Below are positions 1 through 8,657 of a DNA stretch of 64,000 bases, in pieces. Source of the stretch: Salmonirosea aquatica (lineage in GTDB: Bacteria > Bacteroidota > Bacteroidia > Cytophagales > Spirosomataceae); NCBI RefSeq assembly GCF_009296315.1, contig NZ_WHLY01000002.1, forward strand, positions 3,144,501 to 3,208,500, read 5' to 3'. Made by a program: the position numbers and the translations under genes. The notes under the pieces were generated by a model. The model saw only the letters and a program-made list of their open reading frames with translations. It was not told the DNA's origin and searched no databases. Position 1 is the stretch's first letter; the number at the start of each line of letters is the position of its first letter.

Positions 1-523
1 TGTGAAGCAGTACCTGGCCAATCAGCGCCAGGGTACCCACAAATCCAAGGAACGCGCCGAGGTTAATTATTCAACCCGCAAACTTAAGCGTCAGAAAGGC
101 ACGGGTGGTGCCCGGGCGGGTAGCCGCAAATCGCCTGTATTTGTAGGTGGCGGCCGGATTTTTGGACCTCGTCCCCGTGACTATGGCTTCAAGCTGAATA
201 AGAAAGTCAAAGTACTGGCTCGCAAATCGGCTTTGGCTGCGAAAGCCCAGGCCGACTCGGTTTCGATTGTAGAAGAATTTACGTTCGATGCGCCGCGCAC
301 AAAGTCTTATCTGGAGTTTCTGAATGCAATTTCCGTGACAGGACAGAAAACGCTACTGATTCTCGGTGCTGCCGACAAGAACGTATACCTGTCTGGACGT
401 AACATACCCAAGACCAGGATTATGACGGCCGACATGGTCAATACTTATGAACTCTTGCACGCGGACCGTCTGTTGATCAGCACCCCTGCTTTGGATGTAT
501 TGGAAACTCTTTTGAACAAATAA
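1..523 (+). CDS. rplD: 50S ribosomal protein L4 (5' end outside window)
   Basis: Large-subunit protein L4, which binds 23S rRNA early in assembly and whose loop lines the exit tunnel. About 173 residues are visible in the frame starting at base 2. The basic tunnel-loop segment (RKLKRQKGTGGARAGSRKSP) is present, then the globular domain ending in LETLLNK. L4 is usually about 205-210 residues and the first visible codon is GTG inside the conserved DVKQYLANQRQG region, so roughly 35 N-terminal residues lie upstream of the window; the GTG is not the start. rplW begins 3 bp after the stop. Identity is certain. Confidence 0.97.
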   Translation, partial: VKQYLANQRQGTHKSKERAEVNYSTRKLKRQKGTGGARAGSRKSPVFVGGGRIFGPRPRDYGFKLNKKVKVLARKSALAAKAQADSVSIVEEFTFDAPRTKSYLEFLNAISVTGQKTLLILGAADKNVYLSGRNIPKTRIMTADMVNTYELLHADRLLISTPALDVLETLLNK

Positions 524-526
524 GCA

Positions 527-817
527 ATGACGAACGTACTTAAACGTCCGATTATAACCGAAAAGGTAACCGCTCAGGGAGCCCTGCGGAAATATGCCTT
601 TGAGGTAGAAAAAACGGCGAACAAATTTGAAATTAAGAAAGCCATTGAGAAAATGTTCGGAGTGACCGTTGAAAGCGTAAATACCATGCGTTGCATCGGA
701 AAAACTAAAACCCGTATCTCATCCGGCAAATTCATCTCGGGCAAAACATCAACGTATAAGAAAGCTATTGTTACTGTGGCCGAAGGTGAGATCATTGATC
801 TTTACGGTGAGGTGTAG
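527..817 (+). CDS. rplW: 50S ribosomal protein L23
   Basis: L23 sits at the exit of the peptide tunnel, where it docks trigger factor and SRP. The 96-residue length and the N-terminal motif LKRPIITEKVT are typical of the family, as are the basic KTKTRISSGK loop and the C-terminal strand. It starts with ATG 3 bp after rplD and is almost certainly co-transcribed; 40 bp separate it from rplB. No Shine-Dalgarno sequence precedes the start. The 73-residue ORF on the opposite strand is a shadow. Confidence 0.97.
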   Translation: MTNVLKRPIITEKVTAQGALRKYAFEVEKTANKFEIKKAIEKMFGVTVESVNTMRCIGKTKTRISSGKFISGKTSTYKKAIVTVAEGEIIDLYGEV

Positions 818-857
818 AAATAGCTGACGCATTTATAACATTGACGAGCATATAGCA

Positions 858-1682
858 ATGGCAGTTAAAAAAATAAAACCAACAAGTGCAGGACAGCGTT
901 TTCGCGTGGCTCCCGCCTTTACGGAAATTACAGCTTCAAAGCCCGAACGTAGCCTGATCGAGCCCATCAAAAAGACGGGTGGTCGTAATAGTCAGGGACA
1001 TCGTACTGCACGCCACATTGGTGGTGGTCACAAACGCATGTATCGGGTTATTGACTTCAAGCGTAATCGTTTTGAGGATGTAGCTGAGGTGATGACAATT
1101 GAATACGATCCTAACCGTTCCGCTCGGATTGCGCTGGTGCAGTATGAGGACGGAGAGAAGCGTTATATTCTATCTCCCAACGGATTAAATGTAGGTCAGA
1201 AAATTATTTCTGGCGCTAGTGTTGCCCCTGAAGTAGGAAACGCGCTTCCATTGAGTGCTATGCCAATCGGAACGATTGTCCACAATATAGAAATTACTCC
1301 GGGTAAAGGTGGGCAGTTTGCCCGGTCAGCCGGAACATACGCTCAGTTAGTAGCGCGGGAAGGCAAGTATGCTGTACTACGCCTTCCTTCTGGAGAAATG
1401 CGTATGATTCTGTCGGCCTGCGTAGCCACGGTAGGTACCGTGTCCAACTCCACGCACATGAACGTGAATTTGGGTAAAGCGGGTCGCAAACGCTGGTTGG
1501 GTCGTCGTCCTCGTGTCCGTGGTGTAGCCATGAACCCAGTAGATCACCCGATGGGTGGTGGCGAGGGACGTGCTTCGGGTGGCCAGCCGCGCTCACGCAA
1601 CGGACAGTTCGCGAAGGGGCTCAAAACCCGGAAGCGTAACAAGCATTCTGAAAAACTGATTATTAGCAGACGTAAAAAGTAA
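858..1682 (+). CDS. rplB: 50S ribosomal protein L2
   Basis: L2 is the largest 23S-binding protein and is needed for subunit association and the peptidyl-transferase centre. At 274 residues it is full length. It has the N-terminal OB-fold region, the SH3-like region, and the universally conserved C-terminal motif [11 protein letters not shown] with the key histidine at residue 230, followed by a basic tail ([11 protein letters not shown]). rpsS starts 9 bp downstream. The 100- and 62-residue reverse ORFs inside it have no support. Confidence 0.98.
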   Translation: MAVKKIKPTSAGQRFRVAPAFTEITASKPERSLIEPIKKTGGRNSQGHRTARHIGGGHKRMYRVIDFKRNRFEDVAEVMTIEYDPNRSARIALVQYEDGEKRYILSPNGLNVGQKIISGASVAPEVGNALPLSAMPIGTIVHNIEITPGKGGQFARSAGTYAQLVAREGKYAVLRLPSGEMRMILSACVATVGTVSNSTHMNVNLGKAGRKRWLGRRPRVRGVAMNPVDHPMGGGEGRASGGQPRSRNGQFAKGLKTRKRNKHSEKLIISRRKK

Positions 1683-1691
1683 GATAGCTAC

Positions 1692-1970
1692 ATGGCACGT
1701 TCATTAAAAAAAGGACCCTATATAGACTATCGCCTTGATAATAAAATTCAGGCGATGAACAATGCAACCCGTAAATCGGTCATTAAGACATGGTCACGCC
1801 GGTCTATGATTTCCCCCGATTTTATCGGACATACTTTTGCCGTCCACAATGGAAATAAGTTTATCCCTGTGTATGTCACTGAGAACATGGTAGGGCATAA
1901 ACTGGGTGAATTTGCCCCGACCCGTAACTTCCGTGGCCATACAGCGAAAAAAGATAAGGGAAGACGTTAA
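1692..1970 (+). CDS. rpsS: 30S ribosomal protein S19
   Basis: S19 forms a head-domain complex with S13 and contacts the A-site tRNA and the B1a bridge. The 92-residue product begins [12 protein letters not shown] and contains the family signature [19 protein letters not shown] and a basic C-terminus (AKKDKGRR). The spacing to rplB (9 bp) points to one transcript; a 56-bp gap precedes rplV. The length is normal for the family. Confidence 0.98.
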   Translation: MARSLKKGPYIDYRLDNKIQAMNNATRKSVIKTWSRRSMISPDFIGHTFAVHNGNKFIPVYVTENMVGHKLGEFAPTRNFRGHTAKKDKGRR

Positions 1971-2026
1971 ACTTTGTTGACTGCCACATCCGTCCATCTG
2001 GTCCGGAAAGGCTAAATTGAAAGAAC

Positions 2027-2416
2027 ATGGAAGCAAGAGCAATTCTTAAAAATGTACCTACCTCGCCTCGCAAAATGCGGCTGGTAGCCGACATGATTCG
2101 CGGTCAGAAAGTCAGCAAAGCTTTGGCCCTTTTACGATTTCAGCCTAATTCAGGCGCCCCGATTCTCCACAAGGTACTGCTTTCAGCAGTTGCCAACTGG
2201 CAACAGGGCAATGAGGATGCCAAAATCGAAGACGCGGATCTTTATGTAAAAACAATATTTGTGGATGGAGGCCGGATGCTGAAGCGTCTTCGCCCCGCTC
2301 CCCAAGGACGCGCGCACCGGATTCGGAAGCGGTCCAACCACATCACGATTATCATTGACGATGCTTCAGCAGAGACTGACTTTGTAGAAGCGGAAGAAAC
2401 TAATACTGAATCATAA
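2027..2416 (+). CDS. rplV: 50S ribosomal protein L22
   Basis: L22 contacts all 23S domains and lines the exit tunnel with a long beta hairpin. Residues 1-110 match the family: the N-terminal [20 protein letters not shown] and the hairpin [25 protein letters not shown]. The C-terminus carries a short acidic tail (about 18 residues, rich in D and E) beyond the usual ~110-residue core, making 129 residues in total. This is a modest extension of the kind seen in Bacteroidota. rpsC follows after 16 bp. Confidence 0.97.
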   Translation: MEARAILKNVPTSPRKMRLVADMIRGQKVSKALALLRFQPNSGAPILHKVLLSAVANWQQGNEDAKIEDADLYVKTIFVDGGRMLKRLRPAPQGRAHRIRKRSNHITIIIDDASAETDFVEAEETNTES

Positions 2417-2432
2417 ACGATCTGAAATTAGA

Positions 2433-3245
2433 ATGGGACAAAAGGTAAACCCAATAGGTCTGAGACTGGGCATTGTTAGAGGATGGGACTCAAGCTGGTA
2501 TGGTGGAAAAGACTTCTCTGACAAGTTAGTTGAAGACGAAAAAATCCGCAACTACATCCAGGCGCGTATCCCCAAAGGTTCGATTTCCAAAGTAGTGATC
2601 GAGCGTACCCTGAAGCGTATTACGCTTACCATTCACACAGCCCGCCCGGGTATTGTGATCGGTAAGGGAGGTAGCGAGGTAGATAAGATCAAAGAAGAGC
2701 TCAAAAAAATTACGGGCAAGGACGTTCAGATCAATATTTACGAAATTAAGCGCCCCGAAATTGATGCCAAACTAGTAGGTGAGGCAATTGCCCAGCAGCT
2801 TCAGGCACGTATCTCTTACCGTAGAGCCATGAAGCAAGCTATTTCATCAGCTATGCGGGTAGGTTCACAAGGTATTAAGATTCGCTTGTCGGGTCGTTTG
2901 GGAGGAGCGGAAATGGCTCGTACTGAAGAATATAAGGAAGGTCGTATTCCGCTACATACTTTACGTGCCAATATTGACTACGCCGTATCCGAAGCCCAGA
3001 CTATCTACGGAAAAATTGGGATCAAAGTATGGGTCTTCAAAGGAGAGCTTTACGGTAAGCAGGATCTTACACCAAGCGCTGCGACTGCTCAGGCCGATCG
3101 GAGTGACCGTAGTGAACGTGGTGATCGTCGTGGACGTGACAATGATCGGGGAGGTGCCGACCGTGGCGACCGCCGGAAGCGTAGTGGAGGTGGCCGTAAT
3201 GACCGTAATGATCGGGGCGGTGCCAATACAGGTAGGAAAAAGTAA
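2433..3245 (+). CDS. rpsC: 30S ribosomal protein S3 with charged Arg/Asp/Gly-rich tail
   Basis: S3 lies at the mRNA entry tunnel and shares helicase activity with S4 and S5. Residues 1-210 form the usual two domains: an N-terminal type-II KH domain with the GKGG loop ([14 protein letters not shown], about residues 68-85) and the C-terminal S3 domain ([19 protein letters not shown]). From about residue 212 an unusual tail of nearly 60 residues follows, built from R, D, G and S (for example [18 protein letters not shown]). It resembles RGG-type RNA-binding tails and makes the protein 270 residues, against about 230 usually. The tail encodes no separate gene; the overlapping Val-rich frame is a shadow. 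Confidence 0.97.
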   Translation: MGQKVNPIGLRLGIVRGWDSSWYGGKDFSDKLVEDEKIRNYIQARIPKGSISKVVIERTLKRITLTIHTARPGIVIGKGGSEVDKIKEELKKITGKDVQINIYEIKRPEIDAKLVGEAIAQQLQARISYRRAMKQAISSAMRVGSQGIKIRLSGRLGGAEMARTEEYKEGRIPLHTLRANIDYAVSEAQTIYGKIGIKVWVFKGELYGKQDLTPSAATAQADRSDRSERGDRRGRDNDRGGADRGDRRKRSGGGRNDRNDRGGANTGRKK

Positions 3246-3294
3246 ATAGAACGATATACAGCGCCGGGCGCTGGTACTAATAGATTAGAACCTC

Positions 3295-3720
3295 ATGTTA
3301 CAGCCGAAAAGAACCAGATTTCGTAAGCAGCAGAAAGATAAAGGTGCTTTCAACGGAATCGCAACCCGTGGTCACCAGATTTCCTTCGGATCATTTGCTA
3401 TCAAAGCCCTTGAGCCAGGCTGGTTGACCGCTCGTCAGATTGAAGCTGCCCGTATTTCGGTAACGCGCGCTATGAAACGCGAAGGCCAGGTCTGGATTCG
3501 GGTTTTTCCAGACAAACCCATTACCAAGAAACCAGCAGAAGTACGGATGGGTAAGGGAAAAGGTGCACCCGAATATTGGGTTGCCACTGTGAAGCCCGGG
3601 ACGATTATTTTTGAAGCCGCTGGTGTAAACCTTGATACAGCCAATGAAGCGCTTCGCCTGGCTGCACAGAAACTGCCGATCAAGACCAAATTCATCGTTC
3701 GTCGCGATTACCAGGAATAG
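3295..3720 (+). CDS. rplP: 50S ribosomal protein L16
   Basis: L16 helps form the A-site and binds the elbow of tRNA. The 141-residue sequence begins [14 protein letters not shown] and contains the conserved [22 protein letters not shown] and [14 protein letters not shown] segments. The latter holds the arginine that is hydroxylated by RoxA in E. coli. Length and both termini are normal. A 49-bp spacer separates it from rpsC and 45 bp from rpmC; neither spacer contains a convincing terminator. Confidence 0.98.
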   Translation: MLQPKRTRFRKQQKDKGAFNGIATRGHQISFGSFAIKALEPGWLTARQIEAARISVTRAMKREGQVWIRVFPDKPITKKPAEVRMGKGKGAPEYWVATVKPGTIIFEAAGVNLDTANEALRLAAQKLPIKTKFIVRRDYQE

Positions 3721-3765
3721 CAGCTATTCAGATAGGATTTCTGAACTATACAAATTGACCAACCA

Positions 3766-3963
3766 ATGAAGAATCAAGAAATAAGAGATCTCTCTGCTGA
3801 CCAGTTAAAAGAGCAGATCGCCCAGGAGAAGGAACGCTTGTTGAGATTGAAGTTTGCCCACGCGGTTTCTCCTATTGAGAATCCACTCCGTATCCGGGCA
3901 GCGCGTAAGCAAATCGCCCGCCTTCTGACAGAGCTAACGGTAAAATCTTCCCAACAGAAATAA
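3766..3963 (+). CDS. rpmC: 50S ribosomal protein L29
   Basis: L29 is a small two-helix protein near the tunnel exit, next to L23 and part of the docking platform for nascent-chain factors. The 65-residue product has the typical start (MKNQEIRDLSADQLKEQI) and the second-helix signature ENPLRIRAARKQIARLLTEL. It is placed between rplP and rpsQ, as in most bacteria. The long reverse ORF that covers it and rpsQ is a shadow. Confidence 0.96.
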   Translation: MKNQEIRDLSADQLKEQIAQEKERLLRLKFAHAVSPIENPLRIRAARKQIARLLTELTVKSSQQK

Positions 3964-3981
3964 TCAGCTGCGAAAGAAATC

Positions 3982-4245
3982 ATGGAGGAACTGACAAGAA
4001 ATTTACGGAAAGAACGTGTGGGCCGTGTAGTAAGCGACAAGATGGAAAAGTCTTGCGTGATCACGGTTGAACGTAAGGTGAAGCATCCTATGTATGGTAA
4101 ATTTATGAAAAAATCTACCAAACTCATGGTGCATGATGAGAACAACCAGTGCGGGATTGGAGATACAATCCGTGTAATGGAAACCCGTCCGCTTAGTAAG
4201 AATAAGCGTTGGAGACTAGTAGAAATCATTGAAAGAGCGAAGTAA
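3982..4245 (+). CDS. rpsQ: 30S ribosomal protein S17
   Basis: S17 is an OB-fold primary 16S-binding protein of the 30S body. Its 87 residues include the family start ([19 protein letters not shown]) and the C-terminal signature [18 protein letters not shown]. The length is usual for bacteria. The stop is 2 bp before rplN, so the two genes are probably translationally coupled. Confidence 0.97.
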   Translation: MEELTRNLRKERVGRVVSDKMEKSCVITVERKVKHPMYGKFMKKSTKLMVHDENNQCGIGDTIRVMETRPLSKNKRWRLVEIIERAK

Positions 4246-4247
4246 TA

Positions 4248-4616
4248 ATGGTACAGCAAGAATCAAGATTGTCCGTAGCCGATAATAGCGGAGCCAAGGA
4301 AGTACTCGTAATACGGGTGCTGGGTGGAACTGGCAAGCGTTATGCTTCAGTAGGCGATAAGATCGTCGTAACGGTGAAAGCCGCCCTGTCTTCCAGCAAT
4401 ATGAAGAAAGGTACGGTTTCCAAAGCAGTTGTAGTGCGCACAAAGAAGGAAATCCGCCGTAAGGATGGTACCTACATTCGTTTTGAAGACAACGCAGCGG
4501 TGTTGTTGAATGCTAACAATGAGCCGCGGGGAACACGGATTTTTGGCCCCGTAGCCCGTGAATTGCGTGAGAAGCAATTTATGAAGATCGTCTCTCTGGC
4601 CCCGGAAGTTCTTTAA
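4248..4616 (+). CDS. rplN: 50S ribosomal protein L14
   Basis: L14 is a beta-barrel protein at the subunit interface that forms bridge B8. The 122-residue length is the canonical one. The signature [20 protein letters not shown] appears near the N-terminus, and the basic strand [18 protein letters not shown] and the C-terminal [18 protein letters not shown] are intact. It begins 2 bp after rpsQ. A 49-bp spacer precedes rplX. Confidence 0.98.
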   Translation: MVQQESRLSVADNSGAKEVLVIRVLGGTGKRYASVGDKIVVTVKAALSSSNMKKGTVSKAVVVRTKKEIRRKDGTYIRFEDNAAVLLNANNEPRGTRIFGPVARELREKQFMKIVSLAPEVL

Positions 4617-4665
4617 TTTTATACGGCAAGCCCACGTTCTCTGAACTGAATAAAGAAAAGTAAAG

Positions 4666-5004
4666 ATGGAAAATAAGAAAAAAATGCAGCCGAAATTCCA
4701 TATCCGCAAAGGAGATACGGTGAAGGTAATTGCCGGCAATTCCAAAGGAAAAACGGGTAAAGTAACCTCCGTACTGGTAAGTAAGGAAAGGGCTATTGTA
4801 GAAGGGGCCAACATGATTACCAAGCATTTGAAGCCCAATGCTCAGAATCCTCAGGGAAGTATAGAAAAGCGTGAAGGCAGCATTCATATCAGCAATTTGA
4901 TGCTTATCGACCCTGCAACAGGTGAGGCGACCCGCACTGGCCGCCGCCTGAACGATAACAACAAACTACAGCGCTTTTCGAAGAAGACAGACAAGTTTAT
5001 CTAA
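4666..5004 (+). CDS. rplX: 50S ribosomal protein L24
   Basis: L24 is an assembly-initiator protein of the 50S subunit. The 112-residue sequence has a KOW motif near residues 12-40 (KGDTVKVIAGNSKGKTGKV) and the internal motif VEGANMITKHLKPNAQNPQG. ATG 4666 is chosen because the fold begins only about 10 residues later, and the preceding bases show no better start. A 77-bp spacer, the longest so far in the cluster, separates it from rplE. Confidence 0.97.
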   Translation: MENKKKMQPKFHIRKGDTVKVIAGNSKGKTGKVTSVLVSKERAIVEGANMITKHLKPNAQNPQGSIEKREGSIHISNLMLIDPATGEATRTGRRLNDNNKLQRFSKKTDKFI

Positions 5005-5081
5005 ACGCGTTTGCTGACAGGCGTCAAATTATATATCAACCCTAGTGGGTCGGAAATCCACTAACAAGTGTCAAAATCAAG

Positions 5082-5645
5082 ATGGCAACTCCCAGATTAA
5101 AGGAAAAATACGAAAACGAAGTAAAAGATCAGCTGAAAGAAAAGTTTCAGTACAAATCTGTGATGCAGGTACCCCGCCTTACCAAAATTGTTCTCAATAA
5201 GGGGATCGGGGCGGCAGTAGCGGATAAGAAATTGGTAGACACCGGAGTAGAAGAACTCGGACTCATCACGGGTCAGAAAGCGATCGCTACAATTTCGAAG
5301 AAAGCAGTTTCTAACTTCAAATTGCGGGAAAACATGCCCATTGGTGCGAAGGTAACTCTTCGCGGTGACCGCATGTATGAATTCCTGGACCGCCTTACGG
5401 CGATTGCAATGCCCCGGGTACGTGATTTCAAAGGAATCAGCGATAAAGGATTCGACGGTCGGGGAAACTACACCTTTGGTGTGAAGGAGCAAATCATCTT
5501 TCCTGAAATCAGTATTGATAAAGTCAATAAAATCACGGGAATGGACATCACTTTTGTGACTTCTACCAACTCGGATGAGGAAAGCTACGAATTGCTGAAA
5601 GCCTTGGGCATGCCCTTCACCAACGCTGCGAAAAACAACCAATAG
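5082..5645 (+). CDS. rplE: 50S ribosomal protein L5
   Basis: L5 binds 5S rRNA and contacts the P-site tRNA in the central protuberance. It is 187 residues, slightly longer than the roughly 179 of E. coli. Visible signatures are [14 protein letters not shown] near the N-terminus, the internal [18 protein letters not shown], and [20 protein letters not shown]. It ends in a short polar tail. rpsN starts 26 bp downstream. Confidence 0.98.
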   Translation: MATPRLKEKYENEVKDQLKEKFQYKSVMQVPRLTKIVLNKGIGAAVADKKLVDTGVEELGLITGQKAIATISKKAVSNFKLRENMPIGAKVTLRGDRMYEFLDRLTAIAMPRVRDFKGISDKGFDGRGNYTFGVKEQIIFPEISIDKVNKITGMDITFVTSTNSDEESYELLKALGMPFTNAAKNNQ

Positions 5646-5671
5646 TTTTAAGATAAAGATATTTATATACA

Positions 5672-5941
5672 ATGGCAAAAGAATCAGTAAAAGCCCGGGA
5701 AAGAAAGCGGCAGCGGATGGTGGACAAATATGCCGACAAGCGCGCTAAGTTGAAAGAAGCCGGTGATTGGGTCGGATTGGACAAGCTACCCCGCAACTCT
5801 TCACCTGTACGCCTGCACAACCGGTGCAAAATTACCGGCCGGCCCCGTGGGTACATGCGCAAGTTTGGCATATCACGGGTCTTGTTTCGCGATATGGCAT
5901 CTCAGGGAAAAATTCCAGGTGTCACTAAAGCAAGCTGGTAA
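5672..5941 (+). CDS. rpsN: 30S ribosomal protein S14, zinc-free (C-minus) form
   Basis: S14 belongs to the 30S head. At 89 residues this is the long form. The C-terminal signature [18 protein letters not shown] is present, but there are no CxxC pairs, so it lacks the zinc ribbon of the short (about 61-residue) C-plus form. In other bacteria the C-minus form is the zinc-independent paralogue; here it is the copy in the main cluster, and rpmJ shows the same loss of ligands. It ends in the normal LPGVTKASW-like sequence (IPGVTKASW). Confidence 0.97.
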   Translation: MAKESVKARERKRQRMVDKYADKRAKLKEAGDWVGLDKLPRNSSPVRLHNRCKITGRPRGYMRKFGISRVLFRDMASQGKIPGVTKASW

Positions 5942-5947
5942 TAACCC

Positions 5948-5978
5948 TTTCAATTCTGATTTCAATTACTTAACTTTG
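5948..5978 (+). promoter_or_regulatory. possible internal promoter before rpsH
   Basis: Between rpsN and rpsH lies TAACTTTG followed by C (5971-5978), a full match to the Bacteroidetes -7 consensus TAnnTTTG. A TTTC tract (5948-5951) sits 19 bp upstream, where the -33 TTTG box is expected. Transcription would start near 5985, about 30 nt before the ATG at 6016. It is inferred from the motif only. Confidence 0.4.
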
Positions 5979-6015
5979 CACCCCTTTTTGAGTGGTGCTC
6001 AAACAAGTCACTAAA

Positions 6016-6414
6016 ATGGTAACGGATCCCATAGCAGACTATCTGACTCAAATCAGAAACGCCATCAAGGCGAAGCACCGGGTTGTTGAGATACCTGCTT
6101 CCAACATAAAGAAAGAAATTACGAAAGTACTGTTTGAAAAGGGGTACATTCAAAGCTATAAGTTTGACGATAATGGCCCTCAGGGGTCTATCAAGATAGC
6201 ACTGAAATATAATCCCGTAACCAAACAGCCCGCTATTGTGAAAATCCAGCGGGTCAGCAAGCCTGGACTCCGTAAATACTCTGGTTCTACCGAGATTCCT
6301 CGTGTTTTGAGCGGTTTAGGAACGGTAATCATTTCTACCTCAAAGGGAGTAATGACCGACAAGGAAGCCCGGACAATGAACGTAGGGGGAGAAGTGTTGT
6401 GTTACGTGTACTAA
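6016..6414 (+). CDS. rpsH: 30S ribosomal protein S8
   Basis: S8 is a primary binder of the 16S central domain and, in E. coli, the translational repressor of the spc operon. The product is 132 residues from ATG 6016 (MVTDPIADYLTQIRNA), which matches the family start exactly. An in-frame GTG at 5992 would add eight residues without homology and overlap the predicted transcript start, so it was rejected. The C-terminal signature GLGTVIISTSKGVMTDKEAR is intact. rplF follows after 19 bp. Confidence 0.97.
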   Translation: MVTDPIADYLTQIRNAIKAKHRVVEIPASNIKKEITKVLFEKGYIQSYKFDDNGPQGSIKIALKYNPVTKQPAIVKIQRVSKPGLRKYSGSTEIPRVLSGLGTVIISTSKGVMTDKEARTMNVGGEVLCYVY

Positions 6415-6433
6415 TCGTAAATCCCAGATAGAA

Positions 6434-6991
6434 ATGTCACGAATAGGAAAAAAAGTAATAGAGGTACCTGCCGGTGTTACCATTTCGGTGAACGACGACA
6501 ATGTGGTATCTGTGAAAGGTCCGAAGGGAACCCTAACACAGAAAGTGGACAGCGATATGTCCATCAATATTGAAGGTAACGAACTGAAGGTAGAACGCCC
6601 TACGGAGCAAAAGCGCCATAAAGCTCTTCACGGTCTGTATCGGTCCCTAATCAACAATATGGTGGTTGGGGTGAACACAGGGTACCGTCGGGAACTCGAG
6701 ATCGTAGGTGTAGGTTATAAGGCCACTTCTGCGAACAATGTTCTGGAAATGAGCTTAGGGTACTCACACAGCATTTTCATGGCTGTTCCCGAGGAAATTA
6801 AGGTATCTACGGTCACTGAGAAAGGTCAGAACCCCAAAGTGATCCTGGAAGGAATCGATAAGGAATTGATTGGTCAAGTGGCCGCCAAAATCAAATCAAT
6901 GCGTAAAGTCGAGCCTTACAAAGGAAAAGGAATCCGGTTTGTGGGTGAGCAAATCCGTCGTAAAGCAGGAAAGGCTGCCTCTAAGAAATAG
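6434..6991 (+). CDS. rplF: 50S ribosomal protein L6
   Basis: L6 binds helix 97 of 23S rRNA near the factor-binding site. At 185 residues it has the two duplicated beta domains: the N-terminal one (MSRIGKKVIEVPAGV, VKGPKGTL) and the C-terminal one with the signature YKGKGIRFVGEQIRRKAGKA. It ends in a lysine-rich tail. A 47-bp spacer precedes rplR. The length is close to the 175-185 residues usual for the family. Confidence 0.98.
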   Translation: MSRIGKKVIEVPAGVTISVNDDNVVSVKGPKGTLTQKVDSDMSINIEGNELKVERPTEQKRHKALHGLYRSLINNMVVGVNTGYRRELEIVGVGYKATSANNVLEMSLGYSHSIFMAVPEEIKVSTVTEKGQNPKVILEGIDKELIGQVAAKIKSMRKVEPYKGKGIRFVGEQIRRKAGKAASKK

Positions 6992-7038
6992 TGCAATTCC
7001 GTAAGGAAAGTTTTTAAACAGTTTATACGATATAGATA

Positions 7039-7392
7039 ATGGCGACGGCAAAAACAGACAGAAGACAACGCCTCAAATATAGCATTCGCAAAAAAGTAAA
7101 TGGTAGTGCAGAACGGCCCCGTTTGTCGGTATTTCGTTCCAACACCAACATTTATGTGCAGGTGATTGATGATGAGAAAGGCATAACCTTAGTCAGTGCT
7201 TCTTCCCACGAACTCGGTGAGAAAAAATGGAATACCAATGTTGAAACTGCGGCTTTGGTAGGTAAAAAAATCGCGGAAAAGGCGATTGAGGCAGGGATTT
7301 CGGCGGTTGTATTTGACCGTAACGGATATCTCTACCATGGAAAAGTGAAAGCATTGGCCGACGGAGCCCGCGAGGGTGGTCTTAAATTCTAA
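7039..7392 (+). CDS. rplR: 50S ribosomal protein L18
   Basis: L18 binds 5S rRNA together with L5. The 117-residue product has the basic N-terminus ([20 protein letters not shown]), the conserved [19 protein letters not shown] and the C-terminal signature [20 protein letters not shown]. Its size is normal. rpsE starts 11 bp after the stop, in the standard spc order. Confidence 0.98.
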   Translation: MATAKTDRRQRLKYSIRKKVNGSAERPRLSVFRSNTNIYVQVIDDEKGITLVSASSHELGEKKWNTNVETAALVGKKIAEKAIEAGISAVVFDRNGYLYHGKVKALADGAREGGLKF

Positions 7393-7403
7393 GATAAACG
7401 ATT

Positions 7404-7919
7404 ATGCAGAATCTCAATCGGCCTACCAAGGTCAATGAATCAGAGCTTAAAGAGCGCGTTGTCGCGATCAACCGTGTTGCCAAGGTTGTAAAAGGAGGTC
7501 GTCGTTTCAGCTTTTCTGCCATTGTGGTAGTAGGTGACGGTAAAGGTGTGGTAGGATATGGGCTGGGTAAAGCCAATGAAGTTACCGATGCAATTGCCAA
7601 GGGGATTGACGATGCCAAAAAGAACCTTTTCCAGGTTCCTTTGCTCAAAACTACCGTTCCCCATGCAATGGAAGGAAAATACAGTGGTGGTTTTGTGCTC
7701 ATTAAACCAGCAGCTCCCGGTACGGGTGTTATTGCCGGAGGTGCCATGCGTGCCGTTTTGGAAGCCGCGGGTATTCATGATGTGTTAGCCAAATCGAAGG
7801 GTTCTTCAAACCCTCACAATGTGGTGAAGGCTACAATCGATGCCCTCATGAAGATGCGGGCTCCGCATCAAGTAGCCTTCCAGCGTGGTGTAACGATGGA
7901 AAAAGTATTCAACGGGTAA
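7404..7919 (+). CDS. rpsE: 30S ribosomal protein S5
   Basis: S5 contributes to decoding accuracy and the mRNA entry site, with S3 and S4. The protein is 171 residues. It has the N-terminal double-stranded-RNA-binding-like domain ([20 protein letters not shown] and the following [10 protein letters not shown]) and the C-terminal domain with [20 protein letters not shown]. The highly conserved glycines are all present. A 36-bp gap leads to rpmD. Confidence 0.98.
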   Translation: MQNLNRPTKVNESELKERVVAINRVAKVVKGGRRFSFSAIVVVGDGKGVVGYGLGKANEVTDAIAKGIDDAKKNLFQVPLLKTTVPHAMEGKYSGGFVLIKPAAPGTGVIAGGAMRAVLEAAGIHDVLAKSKGSSNPHNVVKATIDALMKMRAPHQVAFQRGVTMEKVFNG

Positions 7920-7955
7920 GCTCGTCAGAGTATCCTATCCCAATTTTAAGCAATC

Positions 7956-8135
7956 ATGTCAAAAGTACGTATCACTCAGGTTAGAAGTACGATCGGCCGT
8001 CCGGAGAGACAAAAGCGCACCGTAAAAGCGTTAGGCTTGGGCAAGATCAATCGTTCGGTTGAAAAAGAGAACAACGATTCCATTGCGGGAATGATCCGCA
8101 AGATCAGCCATTTGGTTAAAGTAGAAGAAATTTAA
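7956..8135 (+). CDS. rpmD: 50S ribosomal protein L30
   Basis: A short gene read directly from the sequence. ATG 7956 opens a 59-residue frame beginning MSKVRITQVRSTIGRPERQK and ending SHLVKVEEI, with TAA at 8133-8135. The pattern of strand, IGRPERQKRTVKALGLGKIN and C-terminal MIRKISHLVKVEE is the L30 signature. The length is the family norm and the position between rpsE and rplO is canonical. L30 lies on the 50S solvent side near 5S rRNA. Confidence 0.96.
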   Translation: MSKVRITQVRSTIGRPERQKRTVKALGLGKINRSVEKENNDSIAGMIRKISHLVKVEEI

Positions 8136-8149
8136 AAGATATATTAGTT

Positions 8150-8596
8150 ATGGATCTAAGTTCATTAAAACCGGCGACTGGATCAGTTCGGAATAATAAG
8201 CGAGTAGGTCGCGGTACTGGTTCAGGACGTGGAGGTACTTCTACCCGCGGTCACAAAGGTGCTCAGTCACGTTCGGGATACAGCCGCAAGCGTGGTTTTG
8301 AAGGCGGGCAAATGCCCCTACAGCGTCGTGTTCCTAAATTTGGTTTTACCAATATGAACCGTGTGGAATACAAAGCCATTAACCTGGATGCAATTCAGGA
8401 ATTGGTGGAAAAAGTAGGAAGTAACGTTGTAGATGTAGAAACGCTTCGTACCAATGGACTGGCTGGTAAGAACGATCTGATCAAAATCCTTAACCGAGGT
8501 GAGGTGAGTTCTGCCGTTGAGGTACATGCCCACGGTTTTTCCAAGAGTGCCGTCGAAGCGATTGAAAAGGCCGGAGGAAAAGCAGTCAAATTATAA
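8150..8596 (+). CDS. rplO: 50S ribosomal protein L15
   Basis: L15 is a late-assembly 50S protein with a long basic N-terminal arm that penetrates the rRNA. The 148-residue sequence shows this arm (KRVGRGTGSGRGGTSTRGHK, then GFEGGQMPLQRRVPKFGF) and the C-terminal domain with VEVHAHGFSKSAVEAIEKAG. It starts 14 bp after rpmD. A 61-bp gap precedes secY. Confidence 0.98.
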   Translation: MDLSSLKPATGSVRNNKRVGRGTGSGRGGTSTRGHKGAQSRSGYSRKRGFEGGQMPLQRRVPKFGFTNMNRVEYKAINLDAIQELVEKVGSNVVDVETLRTNGLAGKNDLIKILNRGEVSSAVEVHAHGFSKSAVEAIEKAGGKAVKL

Positions 8597-8657
8597 TCTG
8601 GCGAAGTTTGCCGGTTTTACCATTTGAACAGACTCCAGGTCATATAAGACTTTTCTT

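Noticed and set aside
2965-3249. 94-residue Val-rich frame on +
   Set aside because: Out-of-frame reading of the repetitive R/D/G codons in rpsC.
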